Assembly (NCBI RefSeq): GCF_030864355.1
Contig: NC_083394.1
Coordinates: 682,001 to 746,000 of the forward strand
DNA: 64,000 nt
Source: Cutaneotrichosporon cavernicola
Lineage: Eukaryota; Basidiomycota; Tremellomycetes; Trichosporonales; Trichosporonaceae
Direction of reading: 5' to 3'
Shown here: in pieces, positions 32,099 to 43,787 of the stretch
How the letters are laid out: each line of letters opens with the position of its first letter
Numbering within the stretch: the first letter of the stretch is position 1
Program-made: the position numbers and the translations under genes
The notes under the pieces: generated by a model
What the model was told of the DNA's origin: nothing
Seen by the model: only the letters and a program-made list of their open reading frames with translations
Databases searched by the model: none

Positions 32099-34282
32099 AT
32101 GGCCACTTTCAAGCACTCGTTCGACCACGCCGGATTCAAGGGCGACGTTGAGGTCCCCGTCGGCCTCTTCATCAACGGCAAGTACGTCAAGTCGGCTGAC
32201 AAGAACGCCAAGACCATCCCGTGAGTATTACAATCTCCTTGCTTCCTTCCTTCCTTCCTTCATTCTTGTTCTTCATACGTCGGCTTCTGGACTGGACATG
32301 AGCTCTGGGCTGTGTGGGACGACGAGCGGCCATGGTCGGCGTACAAAACCTGCCAGCGATACCTGTCCAGGTGTTGTCGCTTGCACCTTGCTTCCTCGCC
32401 ACTCGATCATGTTCTACATGACATGCCGCATTAGCTGGGTGGACAAGACAAGCGCGAGGGTGGTGAAACAGAACGTGGAGTAAGCGAGATGCCGACTCGG
32501 TGTATCAAAGCTCCAAGTCACCGCCACAATGTCGCTCCGTGCACGCGCTCGGTGCACACTCCCTCCGCTCCACTGGGCAGTTTGCTTGCATGCTTGAGCT
32601 GGTGGATCACACAGTCACATTGTAAAGGTGTGATTGTGGGATTAATCAGCCTCACTCGGGAGATCATTGGTCCTGAGACCCGCTCGGTCTCCTGGTGATT
32701 TAGGTTCATCCTATTCAAAATGCCGGATCGGAAAGATGAATGTGGAGTCCAGAGTGCCTGACCGACCCGCGTAAGCGAGTGCCGCACCCACCCTTTCCCT
32801 TCACAATCCACCAATGCCACTCCTCTCTCCCCATCGCATGATGACCAAGCACATCGCCAAGCACGTAGCTGACCCTGCAGCGTTGTCAACCCCACCACCG
32901 GCGAGAAGCTCTTCGACCTGCCTGAGGGTACCGAGGCCGACGTCGACCTCGCCGTCAAGGCTGCCAGCGAGGCCCAGAACACCACCTGGGGCGAGAACGT
33001 TGCCGGCTTTGAGCGCGGCAAGCTCCTCATGACCCTCGCCACCCTCGTCGAGCGTGACGCCGACATCCTTGCGTCGCTCGAGGCCCTCGACAACGGCAAG
33101 ACCTTTGGTGCTGCCCGCGGCTTCGACGTCCCCGAAGCGGCTGCCTGCTTCCGCTACTACGGTGGCTGGGCTGACAAGATCCACGGCAAGGTCATCGACC
33201 AGTCCAAGGACAAGCTCACCTACACCCGCCACGAGCCCGTCGGTGTCTGTGGCCAGATCATCCCCTGGAACTTCCCCCTCCTCATGTTCGCCTGGAAGCT
33301 CGGCCCGGCCCTCGCCACCGGCTGCACCATTGTCATGAAGCCCTCTGAGCTCACCCCCCTCACCGCCGCCTACATGTCCAAGCTCATCACTGAGGCTGGC
33401 TTCCCCGCCGGTGTCGTCAACATTGTCAACGGCTACGGACAGACTGTCGGCAACGCCATCTCGGGCCACATGGACATCAACAAGGTCGCCTTCACCGGTT
33501 CGACTGCTGTTGGCCGCAAGATCATGGAGTCGGCTGCCAAGTCCAACCTCAAGAAGGTGACCCTCGAGCTCGGCGGCAAGGGCGCCAACATCATCTTTGA
33601 CGACGCCGACCTCGACTCGGCTGTCCGCTACGCCGCCCAGGGCATCTTCTTCAACCACGGCCAGACCTGCTGCGCCGGTTCGCGTCTCTACGTCCAGAGC
33701 GGCATCTACGACAAGTTCATTGAGAAGTTCCTTGCCGTCTCGAAGAAGATCACTGTTGGCGACCCGTTCGGTGCCGAGACCTTCCAGGGCCCCCAGGTCT
33801 CGCAGACCCAGTACGACCGCATCATGAACTACGTCGAGTGCGGCAAGGCCGAGGGCGCCAAGGTCCTCACCGGCGGCGAGCGCCACGGCAAGACCGGCTA
33901 CTTCATCCAGCCCACCGTCTTCGGTGACGTCACCTCGGACATGAAGATTGTCCAGGAGGAGATCTTCGGCCCCGTTGTCGTCGTCGCCAAGTTTGACACT
34001 GAGGAGGAGGTTATCGCCGCCGCCAACGACTCGATCTACGGCCTTGCCTCGGGTGTCTTCACCCAGAACGTCCAGAAGGCTCACCGTGTTGCCAACGCCC
34101 TCCACGCCGGCACCGTCTGGGTCAACTGCTACAACGAGCTCCACTCGCAGATCCCCTTCGGTGGCTTCAAGGCCTCTGGTATCGGCCGCGAGCTCGGCGA
34201 GTACGCTCTCGAGAACTACTCGGAGATCAAGTCGGTCCACGTCCGTCTCACCAGCTACGTTGGCCCCGTTCCCGCCGCGTAA
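32099..34282 (+). CDS. Aldehyde dehydrogenase (NAD(P)+), ALDH1/2 class
   Basis: Oxidises aldehydes such as acetaldehyde to acids. Exons 32099-32220 and 32881-34282 sum to 1524 nt, or 507 residues, the normal length. Catalytic landmarks are intact: Asn in IIPWNFPLLMFAWKLGPALA, the FTGSTAVGRKI nucleotide-binding loop, the general base in LELGGKGANI, the nucleophile in FFNHGQTCCAGSR, and EEIFGPVVVV. The C terminus has SQIPFGGFKASGIGRELGEY. No presequence is seen (MATFKHSFDHAGFKGDVEVP), so it is probably cytosolic. Codon use is strongly biased toward C-ending codons, which implies high expression. The single 660-nt intron is far longer than the usual 30-60 nt in this window. The start ATG follows a TATA box and A-rich leader. 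Confidence 0.95.
32221..32880 (+). other. 660-nt intron of the aldehyde dehydrogenase gene
   Basis: It begins GTGAGTATTA, ends with GTAGCTGACCCTGCAG, and joins ATC CC|C GTT in frame. It contains a CTTCC repeat near its start. I searched by eye for C/D-box signals and alternative first exons and found none convincing. Confidence 0.75.
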
Positions 34283-35058
34283 AAACTTGTTGCATGGACG
34301 TAGTTTCGGGTTTTTGTACTTCAGCAGTAGCAGTAGCAGTTACGATGAGATGATAAGAGTGTCACACATTGGATTTGTGGGTGACTAACTGGGGACTTGT
34401 GAGCTCGAGCAGTAATCCTGACCAGCTTGCCGCTTGGACCTCTCAGTCCAGCTCGCGTGCCTCGTGATTGCCACCTTGGAACGCAACGGGTTAACCGCAC
34501 GAACTTGACGAGCTCAATCTTCAAGCACGCCGTTGTCTCTCTCTTCTTCGAGAAGTACGGGACAAGGCTGTGTATCACCCACTGCACGAACCCACCCCTC
34601 AAACGGAAACCCAAACCCAAACCCAAGCACAAGCACAAGCAACAAGCCGAGACCGCCTATCCACCTTACCCCTTGTACTGTATCGTGCTTGCCTTTTTCC
34701 CGTCTAAATTGGGGTGATTCCTACCCCACCTGCCGCTGGAGATGTGAACCGTGCTGTGGGCTCAGGCGGCGAGCCAACACGTCGAATTTCGGCCATTTCG
34801 CCTTCATAGAACCGTCCAGGTTGAAAATGGAAGGAAGCGCCAGGACCCACAGAGCACGAGGATGACCGACAGCGCTGTTCAACTTGCTCCAGCATGTGCC
34901 AGCCCACTCCCACCACATCGCACTGCCGAATAAAAGTCCAGTATGCATTCTCCGCTGTATCGTCTACACTGAATCACAAAACACACAATCACCAGTCACA
35001 CATCACTTCCTCCGTACACTGTCCTCTCCTCTCCCCTCCCTCTCGTCTGCCGGCCATT
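34283..35058. other. Intergenic region, convergent gene ends
   Basis: About 775 bp between two convergent enzyme genes. It has an AGCAGT triplet run just after the dehydrogenase stop (about 34322-34341) and AAACCC then CACAAG short repeats (about 34604-34643). No gene is supported. Confidence 0.45.
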
Positions 35059-37018
35059 TCACATGGACGCATTGGGGATCAACTCGCCCTTGATGGCTTT
35101 GGACACGTTCTCGGCAAAGTATTCGAGGTTGTGGTCATTCAACCCGGCCATGGAGATACGGCCATCACGCGTCATCCAGATGGAAGCGTACTTGCCCAAG
35201 ATGTCGACCTGTTCGGGGGTGAGGCCGGTGAATGAGAACATGCCGATCTGGGACTTGATGTGTTCCCAAGATCCGGGAGTCTGGAGCTCGATGAGGCGGT
35301 TGTACAGCTTGTGACGCATGTCGATGATACGGTCGGCCATCTTCTTGACCTCGCCCAGCCACTGGGCGTACAGGGCTGGGTCGCCAAGGATGGTGGCGAC
35401 GAGCTGAGCGGGGTGGAGAGGGGGCGACGAGTAGAGGGGGCGAATGACACGCTTGAGCTGCGAGACGACGCGCTCACGCTCCTCAGGGCTCGAAGTGATC
35501 ATCGAAAAAGTACCGGCACGCTCGCCGTAGAGGCCGAGGTTCTTGGCAAAGGACTGGCAAAGGGCGACCTGGTGGCCCTTCTCGACAAAGTAGCGGAGAG
35601 CAAAGGCGTCAACGTCGACATCTCCAGATGCAAAGCCCTGGTAAGCCATGTCAAAGAAGGGGAGGTGCTGCTTGCGGCGGATAATCTCCTCAATCTCCTT
35701 CCATTGTTCGGGGGTCGGGTCGACACCGGTAGGGTTCTGGGCACACGCGTGAAGGAGGATGATGGAGCCGTCGAACGCGTCCTCGAGGTCGGCCTTGAGG
35801 CCCTCAAAGTTGAGGCCCATCGTCTTCTCGTCAAAGTAGCGGTAGCGGCGGATGCTGAGACCGGCCTTCTCCGCAATGGCGGGGTGGGCGCCCCATGTTG
35901 GCTTGGGGAGGTAGATGGCGCGCACACCGGGGTAGAATGCCGAGCAGAACTCCATGCCGATACGGAGGGCACCGGTGCCCGAGATGGACTGGACGACGGC
36001 AATGCGGTTCTCCTTGAGCGGCTTGCTGTCGGGGCCGTAGGCGAGCTTGGCGGCGAGGCCAAGGAAGTCGTTCAGGCCAGTGATGGGGAGGTACTCCTTG
36101 TCGGAGCGCTGAGAGTGGAGAATGTCCTCGGCCTTGCGCACCGAGTCGAGCACGTACGGCTTACCGTTCTCGTCACGGTAGGCACCTGGTATCGCAAGGT
36201 AATCATGGAAAACGGGAAAACGGAATAAAAAGCCGCAGGAACAAAGGGCATAAAGGAACGGCGGTCAGTGCGTGCTCGGACTAGCTAGCCTCATCGCTCC
36301 ATCGCATTGCAAGTGCGAGGAGCAAATGATGCAAAGATGCAAAGACTTACCGACACCAACGTTAATCTTGTACTTGTTCGTGTCGCGGCGGAAAGCCTCG
36401 GTGACGCCTGGTATTAGCTCTGTTGTTCATGTCACCATGGCCGAAAGCGACCGCCGAGAAAGCATGGATCGCCAGAATAACTCAACCTCCACCTCCACAC
36501 GCCACACGGATAGTGATGAGATGGACGGATGAGCGTGATCAACCTCCGCTCCGTTCCGTCTGCGTACAGCGCCACCTCGCCATCCTCGCCATCGCCATCT
36601 CGTGCCATGGGCATGGGCATCAGCCGCCAGCGGCCAGCGGCCAGCCGCCACGGCCCTCCGCATGGGGCGGTGCGGAACAAACGTGGTCGTGCCGTGCGGG
36701 TGATGCGGTGGCTGACGCACAGCCATCGAGTCAGTCATTGACTCGATGGCGCTGGCCGTGGCTCAACCGTCCAGCGTAGTCGGCTGGCTGGCGGGATGCC
36801 CACCCAACGGATCCGTACCGCCCAGCTGCGAGTACATACGCTCCACACCACCCGCCTAGACCAAGTCGCTCATCCAAAGCTCGCTCGCCATCATGACTCA
36901 CCAAGAATTGGGTCGGGCGGGCTACTGTCAGTTTGGGTCGTCAGACATCAGATGAGCCGAGCACTACTCACCCCATGGGGACGCCGCGCCAGAACTCGAT
37001 GCAGGCATTGGAGGGCAT
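35059..37018 (-). CDS. AAT1: Aspartate aminotransferase
   Basis: PLP-dependent class-I aminotransferase that interconverts aspartate/2-oxoglutarate and oxaloacetate/glutamate. The start ATG at 37018 (MPSNACIEFWRGVPMG) is spliced to SPPDPILG, then VTEAFRRDTNKYKINVGV, then GAYRDENGKPYVLDSVRKAE. Catalytic motifs are intact: SGTGALRIG, the NPTGVDPT aspartate/Asn block, FFDMAYQGFASGD, the PLP-lysine motif QSFAKNLGLYGERAGTF, and the substrate Arg region in WMTRDGRISMAGLN. It ends KGELIPNASM at 35059. Introns include one of about 480 nt (about 36412-36888) and one of about 165 nt (about 36187-36350), long for this genome. The N terminus is too short for a clear matrix presequence, although the body resembles mitochondrial-type enzymes; an upstream alternative start was not found. 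Confidence 0.93.
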
Positions 37019-37026
37019 GTTGTATG

Positions 37027-37079
37027 CGGTGTCGGGGGGTTGGGGGGTTGGGGTTGGAGGGGGGGGGGGGTTGGGGGAG
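37027..37079 (+). repeat. G-rich, potential G-quadruplex block upstream of the aminotransferase start
   Basis: Six runs of four or more G separated by TT or TTGGA-type spacers, including an uninterrupted run of about twelve G near 37059-37070. It lies immediately 5' of the minus-strand ATG at 37018, so the transcript strand is C-rich and the template strand G-rich. Confidence 0.8.
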
Positions 37080-38280
37080 GTGATGAGTATGAGAATGAGA
37101 ATGAGATGGGAGGTGACGAGTCTGACTAGATATGGGTTGAGAGATATACTTCCAAGGAAGGTGCGGTGATCCGGGCCGGAATCTTGTGTTGGGACTTGGG
37201 GGTGAGCCCACATCACAAAGTAATCCGGTCAAAGCGTTACCCATCATCTCTTGACGTCGTCCTCCCTTAGTTGGACTCAATCTTTACCCGGTCCCCCTTG
37301 ATCCCTGAAGTTGGACATGCTGTTGCCGGCGGGTGAAGAGTGTTTAAAGGGACTAGGGGTACTCGGGTTTGATGTGAATTCGAAAACGGACAGAGTATTA
37401 TTATCCGTTCGAAAATGCTTCCACCCAAAGTTACCTAATTACCTATAATCCCCCATCTTAGTCTGAAAACTCGAAATTAGGTCCAGGGCTTTCCCTGGGT
37501 TCGAGTTGAGCTTCATTTCGAACCATCAGCCAAGCGCTCATACACATGCTCGTTCCATGATATATATTTTTCTCTCTTTGTGCCTGCTTGGCTGCATTTC
37601 GCGACATAGGCCAGAAGGAGGGCGGTGTCATGCTGGTCGGGTCATGCTATGCGCACGAGTGCCCGACTGCGCCAGACCGAGAACAGGAGAGCACACGAGG
37701 ACCGGACATGGCCGTTGTTTGCACGCCCACGCACGTGAGGACTCTGCGTCACTAATTCTGAATTCGAACGCGTGCTCTGACTCTGCGTGATCTTGCGCAT
37801 CTGGCGCCCAATGTCGGATCGGACCGCGCGGCATCTGTAGATTGCCGGAGTTAATTGATAACCGGCGACTACCTCCCGACTGGTCCAGTGAGATGGAGGT
37901 ATAGGCGGGGAAATTTGGCATTGGTCCTTGTCTTCAGTGCATGGTCGCGAGGAGTGCGAGAGCTCAGTGCGAGAGGAGCACGAGCATGAGCACGAGTACG
38001 AGCACGACGACGAGGCCACGGCACGCATTCCTTGGCCTGGTCGGACCTCCTTCGTCCAAGTCCAAGGCACGTATCCCCGCACTCGCCAGAACTCTTCACT
38101 CCTCATCAATCCTTCTTTCACTCTCGAGCCCAGAGAGCATTCCACCGACTGACGGACACTCCTACACTCCTACGCCTGACTCCGTGTCAGTGTCTGCGTC
38201 AATCGCGCAGGTGTGATCAGCATCGCACGAGCCAACCGGCCGGATTCGACGTTGTGGCCTGAGCGCATCATGTTGGCCGC

Positions 38281-38380
38281 TTGATTGAGCTGGATTGAGC
38301 TTGATTGAGCTGGATCGAGCTGGATCGAGCTGGATTGAGCTTGGTTGAGCTTGATTGAGCTTGATTGAGCTGGATTGATC
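38281..38380 (+). repeat. Minisatellite: ten tandem copies of a 10-bp unit
   Basis: Ten consecutive decamers in perfect register with consensus T(T/G)GATTGAGC; variants include TGGATCGAGC and TTGGTTGAGC, and the last copy ends GATC. No start codon drives a protein through it, so it reads as non-coding. Confidence 0.92.
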
Positions 38381-38719
38381 GTGCGCCGACACATCAGCCA
38401 TCGCCTAGGCTGGCAGCGGGCAGTGCACGCCGCGCCACTCGCCCTGCTGATACAGATCGAACCATCTCACCCCTCACCGCTCTTACTTGCATGCTGCTCA
38501 GCTCAAATGCAGTGCTCGTTGCCCAAGCTGAGCAAAGATCAAGTCGAAACATCAACTAGACGTAAGTGCTTGTTGAGGGCTGACCTCACCTGCAGGGGTT
38601 GTTCGTTTGGATCACCTCAGCCGACATGGCATTGTTATCGCGGACATCACGTCATGATAGGCTTCCATACCTGTGGAGAAGCTACGAGTTACAAGCTATG
38701 GACCCGGCTTCACCACTCA

Positions 38720-39530
38720 ACGCCTTGAGGAATCACCTCGCCATGCGGAGCAAAGTGTCCTGAGTCGACCAACTCGACTGTCTAGGGTTGTCATTGAAAG
38801 CCTCCGCCGGCCCGAACGAAGACTGGGTTGCCACGTCCATATCGGCTTGTGAGTACCAAACGACTGCTGGTAATCCCAGAAGATATCGATCTGGATCGCG
38901 CAATCTCCTACGATACCAGTCGAGTGGCCATGCCGCTGAATCGATGGCCAATGAGGGCACGCCGTATACTGGTCTTTGTCTTCCTGGTCGGCGATCATCG
39001 AGGACGGCGGGTATCCGAGAAGGATCAAGGCCGCTCACGCGGAGAGGGTCCAGGAAACCCTCCGTGTGTGCGTTCCGTTTTGGGGGATGCTCACCGCGTC
39101 AGGCCGACGCAGGGCTAGACGCAGTCGGAAACGTACATGGCGAACTGGGAGTGGGAGAGTTTGAGGATGTCAAGCCACTCGTCCATGACCGAGACAAAGT
39201 TGTTATTGGATTCGGGGACCTTGCTGAATCTGAACCCGGGTTCGGGTGCCAGGACGCGGTTGGGCAGGGGGAGAAGGGTACGGGACTGGGAGGAGCCGTG
39301 GAGTAGGACAGGGGATTTGGGTCGAAGGCGCGCTAGAACACCTCCACGCCAGCGAGGGTACGTCGTGAATGTTGCTGCCAGGGGTTGTTGGTGAATGTGT
39401 GTCTACGCCGCGTTGTATGCCAGCCAAGTGTACTACACCAGCTCCAACATACTCCCACTGACTCACTAACCTGTCGGCTGATCAAGCACGGCGAACGCAT
39501 CCAACCACACCTTCTTGAAGACAACACTTC
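38720..39530 (-). pseudogene. Coding-like segments, possible decayed or unrecognised gene
   Basis: Several minus-strand pieces look like real protein but do not assemble cleanly. A segment ending near 39480 reads SVVFKKVWLDAFAVLDQPT after a possible acceptor. A piece near 39420 reads YTWLAYNAA. A segment of about 80 codons (about 39390-39115) includes RWRGGVLARLRPKSPVLLHG, LAPEPGFRFSKVPESNNNFV and SVMDEWLDILKLSHSQFAMY before a stop. Downstream, about 39038-38733 is open with DWYRRRLRDPDRYLLGLPAV. Joining them needs weak splice sites or frame changes. I recognise no family. It may be a real intron-rich gene I failed to model, or a decayed copy. Confidence 0.3.
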
Positions 39531-40119
39531 CTCACGATGACGTTTAAGGAATCCTCAGGTTCTCGCCCCAAACTCGCCTTGGCAGGCGTCCTCCGACGAA
39601 GCGGGCAGCCCATCCTACTCGGCCATCCTCGGAAATGGACGCTCGGCACGGCGTCAGCTGGCATACTCTGGGGTGGAGACGTGGTGGACGCTGGATCCCC
39701 TCGGATCCCCTCGGAACAGGAATCCTAGCGATGATCAGATACTGCGGCGTCCACAGTAGGAGGGATAGTCTAAGCGCTGGACGGTACGAGGGAGACACGG
39801 ACGGTCTTGGCAACAGGCTTGGTAGAGAGCAGATGGGATGCACGTGTAGTGCGACAAGTATACGTCCCCAATAGCGACGCTCTGCCTGCGCTGACGCGGT
39901 GTCGGCGCGGACCCGGCATCCGTAAGGGAGGCGGTGCTCTCGGTTCTGAGGTCGGCTCGGAGCGCCTCTGCACAGCCGCTGCGATATGCTCGATCGTAAG
40001 AGCATGTTCCCAAATTAACCTGCTGTTGAGCGGTCTGCATTCCAACATCCCTAGCTACAGTTACAAAATACTGCGAGAACGCGATACACTCCAATCAACC
40101 CTAAATCTACAGTCGAGCT

Positions 40120-42974
40120 CTAGTTCGCAAACTGGTTGTAGTTCCACCCTGGAATATCTCCCATAAGATTCACAAAGCCATTCGGTGTGCCACCTGGGCC
40201 CATGTTGTTGGCGTTTAGGCCGGCGAGCAGCTCCGAGAGCGGACTCTGTGGGCCGTCAGGCATCTTGGTTGTCATGTCACACATCGCCGCCTGGGCTTGC
40301 GCAGCCGCCGTCTGATCGAAGAACTCGAAGACGGATGGATCATAGCCTCCGCCATCTTGTCTCCCGAGGGTTTGCTGCATGTTTTGTGGCTGGAGATAGT
40401 CGGGAGTGAGGTGTGTCGTACTGGCGCTGCCAGATGAGTAGGTTGCCGCATCCATCGCGTCTATGCTTTCAGGTGTCCGCCCCAGGGAAGTGGGCACCGA
40501 CGGAGACGTCGTAGCCGTACCAGAGACAGAGGCCTCCGAAGATCGCGTTCCCATGTCCGTGTCCGAGTTGGTGCCCGGAGTCTTGACGCTGGCTGAAGCG
40601 CTTGGGATAGATCCCTTAACGTCGGCAAGGCAAATCTCCTTCATGCTCATCATATCCTGGCGACCCTCCTCGTGCATCTTGACATGCGAAGCAATGAAGA
40701 CTTGGAGGTGGATACCGAGCGCATGCTTCTCGGCGTAGCGGCCGAGCAGGCCGTTGATGCTAATGAGGTCCGCGCGCCAGCGCATAGCGAGCGCGTATTG
40801 TTCACTCTTACTTGCGCGGCAGGCAAACTTGCTAACGATCCGCCCAACGGAGAACAGCGAGAACGCCAGCATTGGGGTGAACAACATCGTAATGTCCAGT
40901 TGGGAAGGGACGAGGTGCACGATGCCCATAATCCGCTCAAAAGCGTTTTGGACTGCCGCAATCGCCCCCATGTTCGGTCCCTCCTCGTTGCCCCACTCCA
41001 TGAATGGCTCGTGGAGGAGCATGAGAGCGAGGTTCGGGAAAACGTGGACACTCAACAGGTCGGCAGTGAATTGGCCCATGTTGCCCGAGTCGATGAGACG
41101 GTAGACATTCTTGAGCTCGGGTGGAAGGTGCGATTGGAACGCATCAATATCATTGACTAGCTTGAGGAACGCTGGCAGCTTCATGCCCTCGTACGCGTCA
41201 CCTGGTTGGACGACACGCTGGTTCCAATCGTACACCCAGCTCGCAATACGGCCGAGGAGCAAGGACGACTTGACAACAAGAACGAAGGGATCGGGAACAG
41301 GGTGGTAGACAAGTACGTTGGGGTCGTGCGCGGTCTGCGGGTTCTCCTTCATGTATCCAGTTTGGTCGACGCGCTGGTTCCACTCGTTACTGCTTGTCGG
41401 CAAGCGAATGAAGATTTCGTCAAGAGTGAGGCTGGATGCCCAGCATGCGTTGCTCGCGAAGCTCGCCTCGAGAATATATGCTATCCATACGGTTGCGACG
41501 CGCTCCTCGCGTTCGCGGTCACTCTCGGGGGCATCCATGAGGGGAGGCTTGTCTGCCTTGCGCAGATTCCGGGTGGAGATCTCGAGCGCCTTGATGATGC
41601 GACCGGCGAGGGCCCCGGTCATCCAGCCGCGCAGAGCCAGGCCGGCATTGAGGTAGATTTGGCTCAGAATGATCTGGCGTGAGCTCGAGAACAAGGTCTT
41701 CCGCTCACATGTGCCCGGACAACGTCGAACAGCGGCTGGCCATGGAGCATGCCACTGACAAGTGTCTTGTAGCGTATACAGCGCTCGGCGGCCTCGCACT
41801 GGGCCGTCGCAAAGTCACTCGCCGTCTCCAGGTCCATCCCGGATTCAATATGCGCGCGGCGAATGTCGTCGATGTCCAGCGGATTGAGGGTGTTGACACA
41901 GGCAGTGTGCGGAGCGGCCGCAGCGCAGATCGCATGGAGCAGCTCGGGGGCAGGGAAATCGGGGTGGTTGGGTGCCAGCCGGATGCGGGAGAGGAGGGTT
42001 GCGCGGTGAATCATGCGGGGCAGCTGCGGCTCGCTCTGGAAGAACGTCTCAATGCTGGTCCGTTAGCGGGCCGTGCGGATATTGAGATCGAGAGGTTACG
42101 TACAGATGTTCCAGAATTGCTGGGTTACGTCAGCAGCAGATCCTTAAACGAAACGTCGTCAAGACTCACCTGGCGACGGCAAATTCCTGGGCCAGTTGTT
42201 CGGCAGCATAAGCAGGTTGGAGAAGTCGAACGACTGGAACAGGCCAGGCTCGCCGGCTTCTATGCTGAGAATGGGTGCGGCAGTGGACGGCTGAGAGTCG
42301 AAACCCGCAAGCGACGCAGGGAAGGCCTGCATCGGTATGGTCCACGCAGCATTCCCGTTCAGCACCTTGGTGTCGATCATGGGAATGTTCTCTGGCGATT
42401 CCGACTTGGAACGGTTCAAGGAGCCGTTTGGGATAATCTCGTTGGTCGAGAGGTCAGCCAGACGTGCCTCGAGCTCCGCTGACCGTCAGTTGCTGGGACG
42501 ACGACATCAGCTCACCGATGCGCGCCTTCAGTGTGTCACGCTCCTCAGCGCCACGGCGCTCCTTCTCACGCTGGAAGTTGCGCTCGCCGCCACCCACGGC
42601 TTGCTTCTTGAGCTTGGCTGCCGACGTCGAAGCCGAGCCCAAGCTCACACGTTTCCGCTCTGGCTCGGCCTCGAGGATCACATCGTCGTTGTCAGCGTAT
42701 GTGCACACCAGTGCCGGCGACCGGCTCTTGTTGCGCTGGGCGGAACGGAGGGCGTGTGCATGCGAGCGCAAGCATGGGTTACACGTCGGCCGCACACCAT
42801 CGCACTTGACTTTGCGACGCTTGCACTACACGTCAGCCGAGGGAAACAGGGGATGACGGGGCCCGGTTGTGGAGCCGAGGTGACGCGACTCACCTGAAGG
42901 CAAGCATGGTTACGCTTGAGTGGCGCCAACGTTTCATCCTCGAGGATGTCATCGTACGGAGGGGTCGCTTGCAT
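40120..42974 (-). CDS. Zn2Cys6 fungal transcription factor
   Basis: Gal4-type regulator with a fungal-specific transcription-factor (Fungal_trans) middle domain. The start ATG at 42974 gives MQATPPYDDILEDETLAPLK then RNHACLQ, spliced to CKRRKVKCDGVRPTCNPCLR. The cluster has C-x2-C-x6-C-x5-C-x2-C spacing, with the sixth Cys in SPALVCTY after a loop of about 22 residues, a form seen in Tremellomycetes. An alpha-helical region (ERNFQREKERRGAEERDTLK) follows. The large central domain includes RCIKYKTL-type and DLLSVHVFPNLALMLLHEPF segments and FSVGRIVSKFACRASKSEQY. The C terminus is Ser/Thr/Gln/Asn-rich, ending GDIPGWNYNQFAN at 40120, typical of an activation region. Target genes unknown; it is divergent from the amidase gene 814 bp away, which could be a target. 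Confidence 0.85.
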
Positions 42975-43787
42975 CGTTGATTAGAGTGTTGGAGATTGGG
43001 GCAAGGTGGATTGGGCGCAGAGTTGGCAGGCTGGTTGGAGGGGCGAGAGTCGTGTACGCTGACGACGCGTGGTGATGCCGGTGGGGCAATTCGGCGCCCC
43101 GATTCAACCTGTTCAAGTTGGGCAAACTGTACAGTTGTGTAGACCACCGGACTCGAGTGTGGGTTAGACGGAGTCGGTGGACAGCGGAACGAGGTGAAGG
43201 TGACCCAAGGGTCTGGCAATTGCTGTTGTTAGAGTTGTTGGGGTTGTTGTGACGGATTGAGAGTTGTTGGAATCGTGTTGCGAGTGGTGGAGGAGATGGG
43301 AAGGAAGGGTTGGTGCGGAGGAGGTGCGGAACGCGGGGCGTCGGTAAGTCCAAGGGTGCAGAAGGAAAATGTGACAATGGTGATCAAAGGTTGACCAGAT
43401 AGCAAACAAATCAAGTGCAAACACCACTAGTTCCGACCAGAGGGACAGTGGTCACTATTCACTTTGGGGACTCTAGACTATTGGGAACTATGGTGAGTAC
43501 ACTATAGGCACTATGACGTCTTTTCTGATGACCGTCGGCCATCAGGACGACCGAACCACAAACACGTGTGTTTGAGTCCGCCTCGGACACCGAGGTAATT
43601 CATCCAATTCTCCAACCTGCATCCCTTCCGGGCCACCTCTGGTGACTTACCCGGGTGTACCGACAATGACGTCGATCAACAAAGTAAACGCGTACAACAC
43701 AGGACACGGGGCACCAGGACGCGACTGCAAGTAATATCCTTCCTTTGAGCCTGAGCCACATCCACATCACTCACTCACTCACTCAAC
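42975..43787. promoter_or_regulatory. Shared upstream region, Zn2Cys6 regulator / amidase
   Basis: About 810 bp between divergent start codons. A CACGTG-containing near-palindrome occurs around 43562-43578. CACTCACT repeats (about 43768-43783) precede the amidase ATG. The first 450 bp on the regulator side contain GTTGTTGG-type repeats and open frames that look like leader shadows. Confidence 0.45.

Larger units (their letters stand above)
37019..40119. other. 3.1-kb gene-poor region with minisatellite and coding-like debris
   Basis: Contains a G-rich block right behind the aminotransferase start (37027-37079), a GAGCACGA-type purine repeat (about 37974-38015), a decamer minisatellite (38281-38380) and minus-strand coding-like segments (about 38720-39530), all listed separately or in the findings. 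No complete gene is supported. Confidence 0.5.

Noticed and set aside
32801..34240. 479-codon open frame on the minus strand
   Set aside because: It lies antisense to the aldehyde dehydrogenase, whose sense frame has all catalytic motifs. The Asp/Glu/Gly/Leu-rich antisense product is a by-product of C-ending codon bias.
34604..34643. AAACCC repeats resembling telomeric DNA
   Set aside because: Only a few degenerate units inside a gene-rich interior region; not a telomere tract.
35260..36228. 322-codon plus-strand open frame
   Set aside because: Antisense shadow of the aspartate aminotransferase exon; no family-like sequence.
37485..37510. GGGTTCGAGTTG, B-box-like
   Set aside because: No A box or cloverleaf can be drawn upstream.
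38281..38380. Decamer array considered as CRISPR or transposon end
   Set aside because: There are no spacers, no flanking terminal repeats and no associated genes; it is a simple minisatellite.
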